Part shown: in pieces, positions 1-7,642 of the stretch
Layout of the letters: each line of letters starts with the position of its first letter
Numbering within the stretch: the first letter of the stretch is position 1
Source of the DNA: Dactylosporangium sp. AC04546
Lineage (GTDB): Bacteria; Actinomycetota; Actinomycetes; Mycobacteriales; Micromonosporaceae
Assembly: GCF_022095675.1 (NCBI RefSeq)
Contig: NZ_JAHYSG010000075.1
Coordinates: 1 to 61,376 of the forward strand
Reading direction: 5' to 3'
DNA length: 61,376 bases
Made by a program: the position numbers and the translations under genes
The notes under the pieces: model-generated
Seen by the model: the letters and a program-made list of their open reading frames with translations, nothing else
Databases searched by the model: none
Told to the model about the DNA's origin: nothing

Positions 1-70
1 ACCCCACGGCCACCCGCCACCTCGCGGGCACTGCGACCAGTGCCCGCGAGGTGGCGGGTGGCCGTGGGGT
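1..70. repeat. Perfect 33-bp inverted repeat with 4-nt loop
   Basis: Bases 1–33 are the exact reverse complement of bases 38–70, separated by the loop CGAC at 34–37. The arms are G+C rich and would form a very stable hairpin or cruciform. The repeat starts exactly at the window edge, so it may be longer than seen. It could be a real palindrome or terminator, or a fold-back join at the end of an assembled contig. Confidence 0.9.
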
Positions 71-305
71 TGCTGGGGTGGCTGGGATCGGTGGGATCCT
101 CGGTGGGCTGCTCGTCGGAGCCGCGGTGGTCGGTCGGATCGGTGGCGCGCTGTCCGGGGCGGCCGGGGGTTGGCCGGTGGCGGTCGGGGTCGGCAGCGGT
201 GTCGTGGTGCTCGTCGTCGTGGTGCTGGTGTGCCTCTCGCGGCCTGGACGGGTGGCGGAACGAGCGGTCGGGTCGCGCATCGCCGTCGGTGTGGGCGAGC
301 GATAG
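51..305 (+). CDS. Possible small Gly/Val-rich membrane protein
   Basis: An 84-codon frame opens with GTG inside the right arm of the edge hairpin and ends 8 nt before the response regulator. It has two Gly/Ala/Val-rich hydrophobic stretches (about residues 8–35 and 40–62) and an Arg-rich tail, compatible with a two-helix membrane protein. I do not recognise a family. The composition is low-complexity and the start lies in a palindrome, so it may be a truncated piece of a larger gene or not coding at all. Confidence 0.3.
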   Translation: MAGGRGVAGVAGIGGILGGLLVGAAVVGRIGGALSGAAGGWPVAVGVGSGVVVLVVVVLVCLSRPGRVAERAVGSRIAVGVGER

Positions 306-313
306 TAGGTGGC

Positions 314-994
314 ATGCCCCGAGTCCTGTTGATCGAGGATCACCAGACGGTCCGTGAGGGACTGCGGCTGGCGTTGAGCCGGCAGGGTCATACCGTCGAC
401 GCGGTCGAGAGCGGGGAGCTCGGGCTCGAGCGGCTGCGCAGCTGCGCCGCCGATGTCGTCGTGCTCGATCTCATGTTGCCGGGGATGGACGGGTTCGAGG
501 TCACGCGGCGCATCCGGGCCGGCGGCGACCTGCCGATCATCATGCTGACCGCGCGCAACGACGACATGGACGTGGTCGCGGGGCTGGAGGCGGGGGCCGA
601 CGACTACGTGGTCAAACCCGTGCAGGCGCGGGTTCTCGAGGCGCGCATCCGGGCGGTGCTGCGCCGCGGGGGTGGCGGGCGGCCGGTGGAGGCGGCGGAG
701 CGGTACGGCGATCTCGCCATCGACCGCGGCTCGCTCGTGGTCAGCAAGGGGGACTCGCCGGTCGGGCTGGCGCCGACCGAGCTGCGGCTGCTGCTGGAAC
801 TGTCCGCCGCGCCCGGGCGGGTGTTCAGCCGGCAGCAGCTGCTGGAGGCGGTGTGGGAGCACGGGTACCTCGGCGACTCGCGGCTCGTCGACGCCTGTGT
901 CCAGCGGCTGCGGGCCAAGATCGAGGACGAGCCGGCGAACCCGGTGTTCGTGCAGACCGTGCGCGGTTTCGGATACCGCTTCGGGCCGTTGTGA
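314..994 (+). CDS. afsQ1: OmpR-family response regulator, AfsQ1-like
   Basis: DNA-binding response regulator of 226 residues, partner of the sensor kinase that follows. The receiver domain (1–115) has the acidic pair near residues 8–9, the phospho-acceptor Asp52 in VVLDLMLPG, and the conserved Lys101 in DDYVVKPVQ. The winged-helix output domain (about 130–226) contains LAPTELRLLLEL and VWEHGYLGDSRLVDACVQRL. These two stretches match my memory of Streptomyces AfsQ1 better than CseB. The ATG lies behind AGGTGG. The gene symbol rests on that remembered similarity, and the regulon is not visible here. Confidence 0.85.
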   Translation: MPRVLLIEDHQTVREGLRLALSRQGHTVDAVESGELGLERLRSCAADVVVLDLMLPGMDGFEVTRRIRAGGDLPIIMLTARNDDMDVVAGLEAGADDYVVKPVQARVLEARIRAVLRRGGGGRPVEAAERYGDLAIDRGSLVVSKGDSPVGLAPTELRLLLELSAAPGRVFSRQQLLEAVWEHGYLGDSRLVDACVQRLRAKIEDEPANPVFVQTVRGFGYRFGPL

Positions 995-1018
995 AGGGCC
1001 AGCTGTGAAGGGCGAACG

Positions 1019-2440
1019 GTGAGGGCCGCGGTGCGGGCCGCCGCGAAAGGCGGGCTGCGCGTCCGGCTCCTGCTCGCCTTCGCCGCGCTCGGCGCCGTCA
1101 CCACCGGCCTCGTCGCCGGCGGCGGGTACGTGCAGGCGCGGACCGTCATCCTCCAGCAGGCACAGGACGCCGCGGTGCTGTCGCTGACCGACCGGATCAC
1201 CAACCTGTTCGCCACCCGCGGGCTGCCCGCGGGGCAGGGCGAGCTGAACGAGGTCGCCGCCCTGCTGTCGGACCGCGACGACACCACGATCGTCGTGTAC
1301 CAGGGCCGCCGGTCGGCCGGCGGCATCACGCTCGACATGCTGCCGAAGGGGCTGCGCTCGCAGGTCGGGGACGGCCGGGTCGCGTGGCAGCGGGTCAGCT
1401 GGGAGGGGCGGCCCGGCCTGGTGATCGGCACCCAGCTGACCGTCGCCCGGCCCGACGCGGCCATCGAGCCGACCGGGCTGGAGATCTACCAGATCCACAG
1501 CCTGGTGACCGAGCAGCGCAGCATCGACCGGCTGGCCACGATGGCCTGGCTGACCGGCGGCTTCTCGGTGGCCCTGGCGGTACTGCTGGCGCTGCTCGCG
1601 GCCCGCGGGGTGCTGCGCCCGGTGCGCGAGCTCGGCACCGCCGCGCGCCGGCTCGGCGAGGGCGACCTCACCACCCGGCTCACCGTGCGGGGCTCCGACG
1701 AGCTGGCCGACCTCGCACGAACCTTCAACACCACCGCCGAGACCCTCGAACAGCACGTCGGCGACCTGCGCCGGATGGAGGCCGACGCCCGCCGGTTCGT
1801 CGCCGACGTCTCGCACGAGCTGCGCACGCCGCTGGCCGCGATGGCCGCCGTCACCGACGTGCTCGACGAGGAGGCGCCGCACCTGACCGGCGACGCCGGC
1901 AAGGCGGCCCGGCTGGTCAGCCAGGAGACGCAGAGCCTCACCCGGCTGGTCAACGACCTCATCGAGGTCAGCCGGTTCGACTCCGGTACCGCCGCGCTCG
2001 CCCTCGACGAGGTGGACGTGGCCGCGGCGGTCACCGCCACGCTGCGGGCCCGCGGCTGGTCCGAGCGGGTGGAGGCCGACCTGCCGCCCGGCGTCCAGGC
2101 CCGCCTCGACCCGCGCCGGCTGGACGTCATCCTGGCCAACCTGGTCGGCAACGCCCTGCACCACGGCGCCGGCCCGGTCGCGCTGCGGCTGCGCGCCGGG
2201 CCGGGCGAGCTGACCCTGGAGATCGCCGACCGCGGCCCGGGCCTCGCGCCGGACGTGCTGCCGCACGTGTTCGACCGCTTCTACAAGGCCGACACCGCCC
2301 GCGCGCGGTCTGCCGGCAGCGGCCTCGGGCTGGCCATCGCGTGGGAGAACGCCCGCCTGCACGGCGGCACGCTGGTCGCCGGCAACGCGCCGGACGGCGG
2401 CGCGCTCTTCACCCTGCGCCTGCCCCGGGGCGAGCGGTGA
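1019..2440 (+). CDS. Sensor histidine kinase, AfsQ2-like
   Basis: Membrane sensor kinase of 473 residues. It has a TM helix at about 16–38, an extracytoplasmic sensing region (40–173), a second TM helix (about 175–196) and a HAMP linker (197–250). The HisKA H-box VSHELRTPL carries the phospho-acceptor His266. The HATPase domain shows the N-box (NLVGNALHHG), G1 (DRGPG) and G2 (GSGLGLAI). The GTG start sits 24 nt after the regulator stop behind AAGGGCG. The stop overlaps the next start as GTGA. With the preceding regulator it forms a classical two-component pair. Confidence 0.9.
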   Translation: MRAAVRAAAKGGLRVRLLLAFAALGAVTTGLVAGGGYVQARTVILQQAQDAAVLSLTDRITNLFATRGLPAGQGELNEVAALLSDRDDTTIVVYQGRRSAGGITLDMLPKGLRSQVGDGRVAWQRVSWEGRPGLVIGTQLTVARPDAAIEPTGLEIYQIHSLVTEQRSIDRLATMAWLTGGFSVALAVLLALLAARGVLRPVRELGTAARRLGEGDLTTRLTVRGSDELADLARTFNTTAETLEQHVGDLRRMEADARRFVADVSHELRTPLAAMAAVTDVLDEEAPHLTGDAGKAARLVSQETQSLTRLVNDLIEVSRFDSGTAALALDEVDVAAAVTATLRARGWSERVEADLPPGVQARLDPRRLDVILANLVGNALHHGAGPVALRLRAGPGELTLEIADRGPGLAPDVLPHVFDRFYKADTARARSAGSGLGLAIAWENARLHGGTLVAGNAPDGGALFTLRLPRGER

Positions 2441-2910
2441 AGCGCGCCGCGGCCGTCGCGGTCCTGGCCGCCACCCTGCTGACCGGCTGCGGCGTGCGGC
2501 CCAGCGGCGTCATCACCGGCGGGCCGGCGCCGCGCGCGTCGGGCGGCTGGGTCCGGCTCTACTTCCTGAAGGACGGGACGCTGACGCCGGTGCTGCGCCG
2601 CGCCGACCCGGGCACGAGGCCGGCCCAGACCCTCGGGCTGCTGCTGGCCGGCCCGGCGGCGGACGAGCGCGCCGACGGCTACACCACCGACGTACCGGCG
2701 GATCTGGGGCCCGTCGGGGTGCAGGCCGGTGAGCTGGCCGCGACCGTGACCGTGGCTGGTGACCCGGTCGCGCTGTCCGCGACGGCGGCCGGCCAGATCG
2801 CCTGCACGGTGGTCGACGCGGTCAGCGCCGACCCGAAGACCCGGCCCCGGTTCACGGTGACCCTGACCGGCACGGGACGCTCGCGCGGCCCGGAGCGGTG
2901 CCCGGGGTAG
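2437..2910 (+). CDS. Lipoprotein with GerMN-like domain
   Basis: A 157-residue lipoprotein. A short hydrophobic signal ends in the lipobox LLTGC, giving a lipidated Cys18. The remainder (WVRLYFLKDGTLTPVLR, then the L..LL.GP segment) resembles the GerMN domain seen in LpqB and in lipoproteins encoded with actinobacterial two-component systems. The GTG overlaps the kinase stop by 4 nt, so translation is probably coupled. A likely role is modulating the sensor kinase outside the membrane, as CseA does for CseC; this is inferred from position only. Confidence 0.75.
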   Translation: MKRAAAVAVLAATLLTGCGVRPSGVITGGPAPRASGGWVRLYFLKDGTLTPVLRRADPGTRPAQTLGLLLAGPAADERADGYTTDVPADLGPVGVQAGELAATVTVAGDPVALSATAAGQIACTVVDAVSADPKTRPRFTVTLTGTGRSRGPERCPG

Positions 2911-2965
2911 GCGCGGGGTGGGGCTGATCGTGAGCTGCGTCACGAGGTCCGCGACCGAGCGCGCC

Positions 2966-3137
2966 CGGCAGCAGCTGCTCGCCGAGCAGCCCCCAGGCGC
3001 CCGGCAGCGGCACGCCCAGGTGCCAGCCGAACTGCAGGTAGTCCTTGACCACGACGTGCCACAGCACGACCAGGACGATGCAGAACCCCCTTGGCGACGT
3101 CGGCCCACTGCTCCCGCCGCCCCGTTTCACGATCCAC
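2966..3137 (-). pseudogene. Relic of an acyltransferase-3 family membrane protein (N-terminus, frameshifted)
   Basis: Reading leftward from a GTG at 3137, the first 17 codons give VDRETGRREQWADVAKG. The frame then breaks at a run of five Gs (C-run on the + strand near 3088). In the next frame it continues FCIVLVVLWHVVVKDYLQ and then HLGVPLPGAWGLLGEQLLP. This is the first cytoplasmic segment and TM helix of acyltransferase-3 (OatA-like) proteins. One extra G explains the frame change. After about 2966 the similarity stops, so only some 55 of roughly 350–400 residues remain. A decayed gene squeezed between the lipoprotein gene and the exporter. Confidence 0.75.
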
Positions 3138-3196
3138 ATGTGCGAAGCTGCCAACGCGATGTCCCCACTCCGCCCCCGCCGCGTCACAGCCGAGTC

Positions 3197-4345
3197 ATGA
3201 CGACGACAGTCCCTCCACGCCGCGCGTGGGCGACGCTCGGCGTGCTCGCGCTGGCCGCGTTCGCGTTCGTCACCACCGAGCTGCTGCCGATCGGCCTGCT
3301 GACCGTGATGGCGCCCGACCTCGGCCGGTCGCGCTCGGAGATCGGGGTGCTGGTCAGCGGGTACGCCGTGGTGGTGGTGCTGGCGTCGGTGCCGCTGACC
3401 CGGCTGACCCGCAGCGTGCCCCGCCGCCAGCTGCTGAGCGGCACGCTCGTGCTGTTCGCCGTCGCGAACGCCGTCGGCGCGGCCGCGCCGGGCTACGCGG
3501 TGCTGGCCGGCTCCCGGCTCGCCACCGCGCTCGCCCAGGCGCTCTTCTGGTCGGTCGTCTCGCCGGCGGTGTCCGGCCTGTTCCCGGTGGCCATCCGGGG
3601 CCGGGTGGTCGCGCTGTTCTCGACCGGCGCCGCGCTCGCCCCGGTCCTCGGCGTGCCGCTGGCCACCTGGATCGGCCAGCAGGCCGGCTGGCGGACCGCG
3701 TTCGGGATGGTGGCGGGCCTCGCCCTGCTGACCGCGGTCGCGGCGGCCGCGCTGGTCCCCGACTACCACCCGGACGAAGGCGGCGCCGCCCGCGGCACGG
3801 CGCCCAGCCACCGCCACTTCACCGTCCTGCTGGCCGTGACGTCGCTCGGCATCACGGGCTTCCTGACCCTGAACACGTACGTGACGCCGTTCCTGCTCGA
3901 CGTGAGCGGCTTCGGCGACGCCGCGCTCGCCCCGCTGCTGTTCGTCTCCGGCGCCGCCGGCGTGGCCGGCACGGTCGCGGTGGCCCGCACGCTGGACGGC
4001 CACCCGATCGGCTCGCTGCTGGTGCCGCTGGGCGCCGGCGCGCTGGCCCTGCTGGGCCTGGCCCAGCTGGGCACCCTGCCCGCGGTCGCGGTGCTGGGGC
4101 TGGCCGTCATCGGCGCGGCGTACGCGTCATTCGCCACGGCCGTGCAGAACCGCATGCTGCAGGTGGCTCCCGGCAGCACGGACATCGCGTCGGCGGGCGT
4201 CAGCACCGCCTTCAACGTGGGCATCGCGGCGGGCTCGCTCGTCGGCGGCGTGCTGCTCCCGGCCTGGGGCGCCCAGTCCCTGGCCCTGACGGGCGCCGTG
4301 CTCACCGTGGCGGCCTTCGCCCTCATGTGGGCCGCCGGCCGTTGA
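3197..4345 (+). CDS. MFS transporter (sugar-efflux/AraJ-like)
   Basis: Integral membrane protein of 382 residues with about twelve hydrophobic segments. The pattern (early ELLPIGLLTVMAPDL, then LVSGYAVVVVLASVPLTRLT, and GLFPVAIRGRVVALFSTGAALAPVLGVPLATWIG) is typical of the short proton-driven MFS exporters annotated as sugar efflux or arabinose/chloramphenicol efflux permeases. The ATG at 3197 gives a natural short N-terminus before TM1. It stands alone, and ends 18 nt from the convergent patatin gene. The substrate cannot be deduced. Confidence 0.8.
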   Translation: MTTTVPPRRAWATLGVLALAAFAFVTTELLPIGLLTVMAPDLGRSRSEIGVLVSGYAVVVVLASVPLTRLTRSVPRRQLLSGTLVLFAVANAVGAAAPGYAVLAGSRLATALAQALFWSVVSPAVSGLFPVAIRGRVVALFSTGAALAPVLGVPLATWIGQQAGWRTAFGMVAGLALLTAVAAAALVPDYHPDEGGAARGTAPSHRHFTVLLAVTSLGITGFLTLNTYVTPFLLDVSGFGDAALAPLLFVSGAAGVAGTVAVARTLDGHPIGSLLVPLGAGALALLGLAQLGTLPAVAVLGLAVIGAAYASFATAVQNRMLQVAPGSTDIASAGVSTAFNVGIAAGSLVGGVLLPAWGAQSLALTGAVLTVAAFALMWAAGR

Positions 4346-4362
4346 GCTGTCCACCGTCACCT

Positions 4363-5286
4363 TCACCGGCGACGGCGCAGCGCGTTGCCGAGGCGGTCGC
4401 GGGCCCGCTGCTTCGCCGCGTAGGCGGCGAGGGTGTCCTCCAGCGTGCCGACCCGCTCACGGGCGTCGGCGTACCCGAGCGCGATGAGCCGGTCGACCTG
4501 CGCCGGGCTGAAGTCGTAGGCCGCCGCGAACTCGGCCCCGGCGGTGGCGAACGGCTCCGCGGGACGGACCTCCAGGATCGGCGTGGCGAAGTCGCGGCGG
4601 TCGAAGAGGGCGCCCTGGCCGAGGTGCACGACGATGGCGAGCTCGCACCGGCCCTCGCGGTCGATCGGGGTCATGGGGGTGTTGTCGCCGAGTGCCCCGT
4701 CGCGGTACCGGCGCTCGCCCACCCGGTGGGCCGGCAGGATCGCGGGCAGGGCGGCGCTGGCGCGGATCGCGTCGTGGACCGACCCGGCCGGCAGGCCCTG
4801 CAGGTGCAGCCAGGTCGGCGCGGGCGCGACGGACGCCACGGCGACATCGAGCATCCAGCCGAGCCCGGCGAGGTCCGGGCCGGCCTCGTACACCGAGATC
4901 CAGACGTCCGGGCCGGCCCGCAGCGCGGCGACGTCGACGTTGTCGCGGACCAGCCGCTCGATGACGTCGACGTGGATCAGCGGGCTGGTCAGCCCGCGCA
5001 GGAACGCCCGCAGCGCGGACCGGTCGGTGGTGCGTGGCGGCGGCCCCGGCGGGCCGGTGCCGGCCTGGCCGGCCGTCCACCGCCAGAGTGCGACGAGACG
5101 GTCGGCGGCGACGGCCGTGGACGGCGCGGCGGCGAGCACGGCGGCGGTCAGGGCGCCGATGCTCGTGCCGGCGACCGCCGCGAACGACACGCCGCGTTCG
5201 CCGAGGTACCGCAGCACGCCCGCGTGGTAGGCCCCCTTCGCCCCGCCACCGGCGAGGACCAGCCCGACCCGCGGCGCCGGGCTCAC
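4363..5286 (-). CDS. Patatin-like phospholipase
   Basis: A 307-residue patatin-family lipid acyl hydrolase, expected to cleave acyl chains from membrane lipids. The oxyanion-hole motif GGGAKG is at 13–18, the nucleophile elbow GTSIG at 40–44 (Ser42) and the catalytic Asp196 in DGALGDN, so the dyad is intact. There is no signal peptide, so it acts at the cytoplasmic face. It is the last gene of the dynamin-like operon; its GTG overlaps the previous stop as GTGA. Patatins serve as toxic effectors in several phage-defence systems (for example CapV in CBASS), which makes the company of membrane-remodelling GTPases notable. Confidence 0.9.
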   Translation of the reverse strand: MSPAPRVGLVLAGGGAKGAYHAGVLRYLGERGVSFAAVAGTSIGALTAAVLAAAPSTAVAADRLVALWRWTAGQAGTGPPGPPPRTTDRSALRAFLRGLTSPLIHVDVIERLVRDNVDVAALRAGPDVWISVYEAGPDLAGLGWMLDVAVASVAPAPTWLHLQGLPAGSVHDAIRASAALPAILPAHRVGERRYRDGALGDNTPMTPIDREGRCELAIVVHLGQGALFDRRDFATPILEVRPAEPFATAGAEFAAAYDFSPAQVDRLIALGYADARERVGTLEDTLAAYAAKQRARDRLGNALRRRR

Positions 5287-6260
5287 CGCGCGGGGCCCGG
5301 CTCGATCGCGGGCCGCGCCGCCCCGCGCAGCTCGGCGGCGGTCGCGGCGGTGGCGTCGGCCTGCTCCTGCACGACCTCGCGGACGAAGCCGTGGGCGTCG
5401 AAGGTGCCGTCGACCCAGCCGTAGCCGGCGCGCACGAGCTGCAGGACCGCGGCCGGCTCCGCGTCGGGCCGGGCCAGCGCCTCCCGCAGCAGCGCGGCCA
5501 GCGGCTGCCGTTGCCACCGGGTGAGGCGGCCCTGCCCGGCGCCGAGCACCGCGGCGACGAGCTCGCGGTCGGCGGCCGGCGTCGCCGTCATCGCGGCGCC
5601 GAGCGCCGCCGCCGTCGTGACCGGCGCGTCCGGTGGTGTCCGCTGGGCCAGGATCTGGTGCGCGACCCGGTCCAGCCGGCTCGGCCGGGGATCGCGATGG
5701 TGCAGCAGGCCGCCCGCCGACGCGAAGATCTCCCGGCCGACGAGCACCACCTGGATCAGCCACGGCAGCCCGTCGTAGCGCACCCGGGCGCCCCACGCGG
5801 CGAGCGCGCCCTCGCGGTCGGCCGCGGCCCGCTGCTCGAGCCGCAGCAGTTCCACCTCCTCGGCCAGGCCGGTCAGGTCCTGGCGGACCGCGTCGAGCCG
5901 GCGGTCGCACTCCTGGCTGAGGTTCACCACGGCGGTGCCGAGCCACTCGACGTCGGCCGTGACCCGGTCGAGGTCCTCCAGCGCGCAGGCGAGCGCGTCC
6001 ATGCTGAACCCGACGTCGCCGACCAGGTCGACGATCATCGCTTGCAGCGCGCGCTGGTTGTCGACGAGGCCGCGCAGCGTGAGGGTGTCCCGCCGCCGGT
6101 CGGCCCCGGTCAGCAGGCCGAGCAGCCGGCCGGCGGGGCGGTTCGCGGCGCGCCGCCGGACGAGGTCGTCGGCGGTGCGCAGGTCGTTGATCAGCTCGAG
6201 CAGCAGCCGGTCGGTGACCTGCGGCAGCCGGCCCCGCAGCCGGGCCAGCTCGGTGCTCAA
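5283..6260 (-). CDS. Helical protein, YjcZ/RdcB-like partner of dynamin-like GTPases
   Basis: A 325-residue, almost entirely helical protein with no GTPase motifs. The start chosen is a TTG that overlaps the preceding stop as TTGA, matching the 4-nt overlaps at the other junctions of this operon. The N-terminus (LSTELARLRGRLPQVTDRLL, then LRTADDLVRRR) recalls from memory the E. coli YjcZ/RdcB family, encoded with the dynamin-like YjdA (CrfC/RdcA). Alternatively it is the C-terminal half of the preceding protein split by a single-base frameshift. Together they give 786 aa, close to the 805 aa of the first GTPase. I favour a separate gene. Confidence 0.65.
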   Translation of the reverse strand: MSTELARLRGRLPQVTDRLLLELINDLRTADDLVRRRAANRPAGRLLGLLTGADRRRDTLTLRGLVDNQRALQAMIVDLVGDVGFSMDALACALEDLDRVTADVEWLGTAVVNLSQECDRRLDAVRQDLTGLAEEVELLRLEQRAAADREGALAAWGARVRYDGLPWLIQVVLVGREIFASAGGLLHHRDPRPSRLDRVAHQILAQRTPPDAPVTTAAALGAAMTATPAADRELVAAVLGAGQGRLTRWQRQPLAALLREALARPDAEPAAVLQLVRAGYGWVDGTFDAHGFVREVVQEQADATAATAAELRGAARPAIEPGPAR

Positions 6261-7642
6261 CCGCGACTCCGCGAGGCCCGGATGGCGTCGCCCAGGTCGG
6301 TGCCGTCGGCCTGCAGCTGCTGGACCTGATCGCGCCAGGTGCGCTCCAGGCCCGGGTCGAGCCGGCCCGCGCCGTCGAGCAGCGCGAGCACCCGGCCCAG
6401 GTGCCGGTCGGCGTCGGCGACCGCCCGCAGCAGGATGGTCTGCGGTGCGCCCGCCACGACGTCCGCGACCTGGTCGAGCAGGCCCGGCAGGCCGGAGTCG
6501 TGCCAGAGGTCGTCCGCGTGCGCGACCAGCTCGGCCGTGGTGACCCCCGCCAGCCGGACGGCGCCGGCGCGTGGCTCGGCATAGCGCATGAGCACCGCGG
6601 CCTCGTCGGCGGCCGCGGTGAGCCGCCCGCCGGAGGCCAGCCGGCCCGCCGACCGGGCGACGTTGGCCCACACGGCGCAGGTCTTCACGATCCGGTCGGC
6701 GTACTCCCCGGTCAGGCCGCCGGCGCGCAGCGTGGCGGCGACGATGCTCTCGTCGGAGCGCCCGTGCTGCTCGTCGCGCTCGTCGATGTGGTTGACCGCG
6801 ACCAGCACCGGCGCGTGCGGCCGGTCCTGCCGCCAGCCGGCGATCTCCTCCGCCAGCGCCTCCTGGGCGACCGACTGCAGGTGGCGGTAGTTCAGGATGA
6901 TCAACACACCGTCCGAGGTGCGCAGCTGCTCGGCGACGGCCGCCGACAGCGTGGCGTCGAGCCGGGCCTCCCCGGGCCCGGGCAGGTCGACGAACTCGAT
7001 CCGGCACGCGTCGGCGCGGGTCGGGCCGGCCAGCTCCGGCGGCGGACCGGTCACCACCCGCATGGCCGGGACACGCCCCGTGACGAGCCCGGCCGTGACC
7101 GCGAGCCGGCACACGTCGCTGGCGAAGACGAGCCGGTCGTAGACGGCCCGGGTGCCGGACACGGTCAGCGGGAACGGGTACCACGCCCCGGTGCGCAGCG
7201 AGGTCACCACCGGCAGTGTCTCGGGCAGCTCGCCCGCCAGCCGCAGCAGGCCGCCGCCGAGCTTCGCCAGGCGCTCGGCGAGCGAGCGGACCGTCAGCCA
7301 CGCCTCCTCGTCCGCCAGCAGCCGCGGCTCGTGCACGCCCGAGCGGATCTGCACCGAGATCGGGGTGACGGTCATCGCCATGTCCCGCACGGGCAGCAGC
7401 CGCTCGCCGAGCAGGGCGTTGACGACTGACGACTTGCCGGCCTTCATCGGCGCCACCACGGCGATCTTGAGCGTGGCCGGGGCCGGCCGCGCGCCCAGCC
7501 GGTCGCGCAGGTCGGGCAGCTGCCGGTAGCCGGGCCACTCAGCGGCGTCCAGGCCGGCCCGGTGGACGATGTGGCGGCCGAGCATCTCGGCGCCCAGCAC
7601 GTGGATCCGGGTGCGGTGGTGCAGGCGGGGCAGGGCGCTCAT
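6257..7642 (-). CDS. Dynamin-like GTPase, short form (GTPase B)
   Basis: A 461-residue bacterial dynamin-like protein. The P-loop reads APMKAGKSS (Lys70), a Thr that could serve as G2 follows in AMTVTP near 89–94, G3 is DLPG at 219–222, and G4 is NHID at 284–287. The pattern MKAGKS-VNALLG-LLP-MTVTP is that of the CrfC/RdcA branch. It is shorter than the first GTPase because it lacks most of the C-terminal helical region, which may be supplied by the next gene. ATG overlaps the upstream stop as ATGA, so it is translationally coupled. Confidence 0.85.
   Translation of the reverse strand: MSALPRLHHRTRIHVLGAEMLGRHIVHRAGLDAAEWPGYRQLPDLRDRLGARPAPATLKIAVVAPMKAGKSSVVNALLGERLLPVRDMAMTVTPISVQIRSGVHEPRLLADEEAWLTVRSLAERLAKLGGGLLRLAGELPETLPVVTSLRTGAWYPFPLTVSGTRAVYDRLVFASDVCRLAVTAGLVTGRVPAMRVVTGPPPELAGPTRADACRIEFVDLPGPGEARLDATLSAAVAEQLRTSDGVLIILNYRHLQSVAQEALAEEIAGWRQDRPHAPVLVAVNHIDERDEQHGRSDESIVAATLRAGGLTGEYADRIVKTCAVWANVARSAGRLASGGRLTAAADEAAVLMRYAEPRAGAVRLAGVTTAELVAHADDLWHDSGLPGLLDQVADVVAGAPQTILLRAVADADRHLGRVLALLDGAGRLDPGLERTWRDQVQQLQADGTDLGDAIRASRSRG

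Noticed and set aside
3091..5424. A 777-codon open frame on the + strand crossing the exporter and the patatin gene
   Set aside because: Arg/Pro/Gly-rich shadow of high-GC genes in other frames; it contradicts the clear MFS and patatin families on the correct frames.
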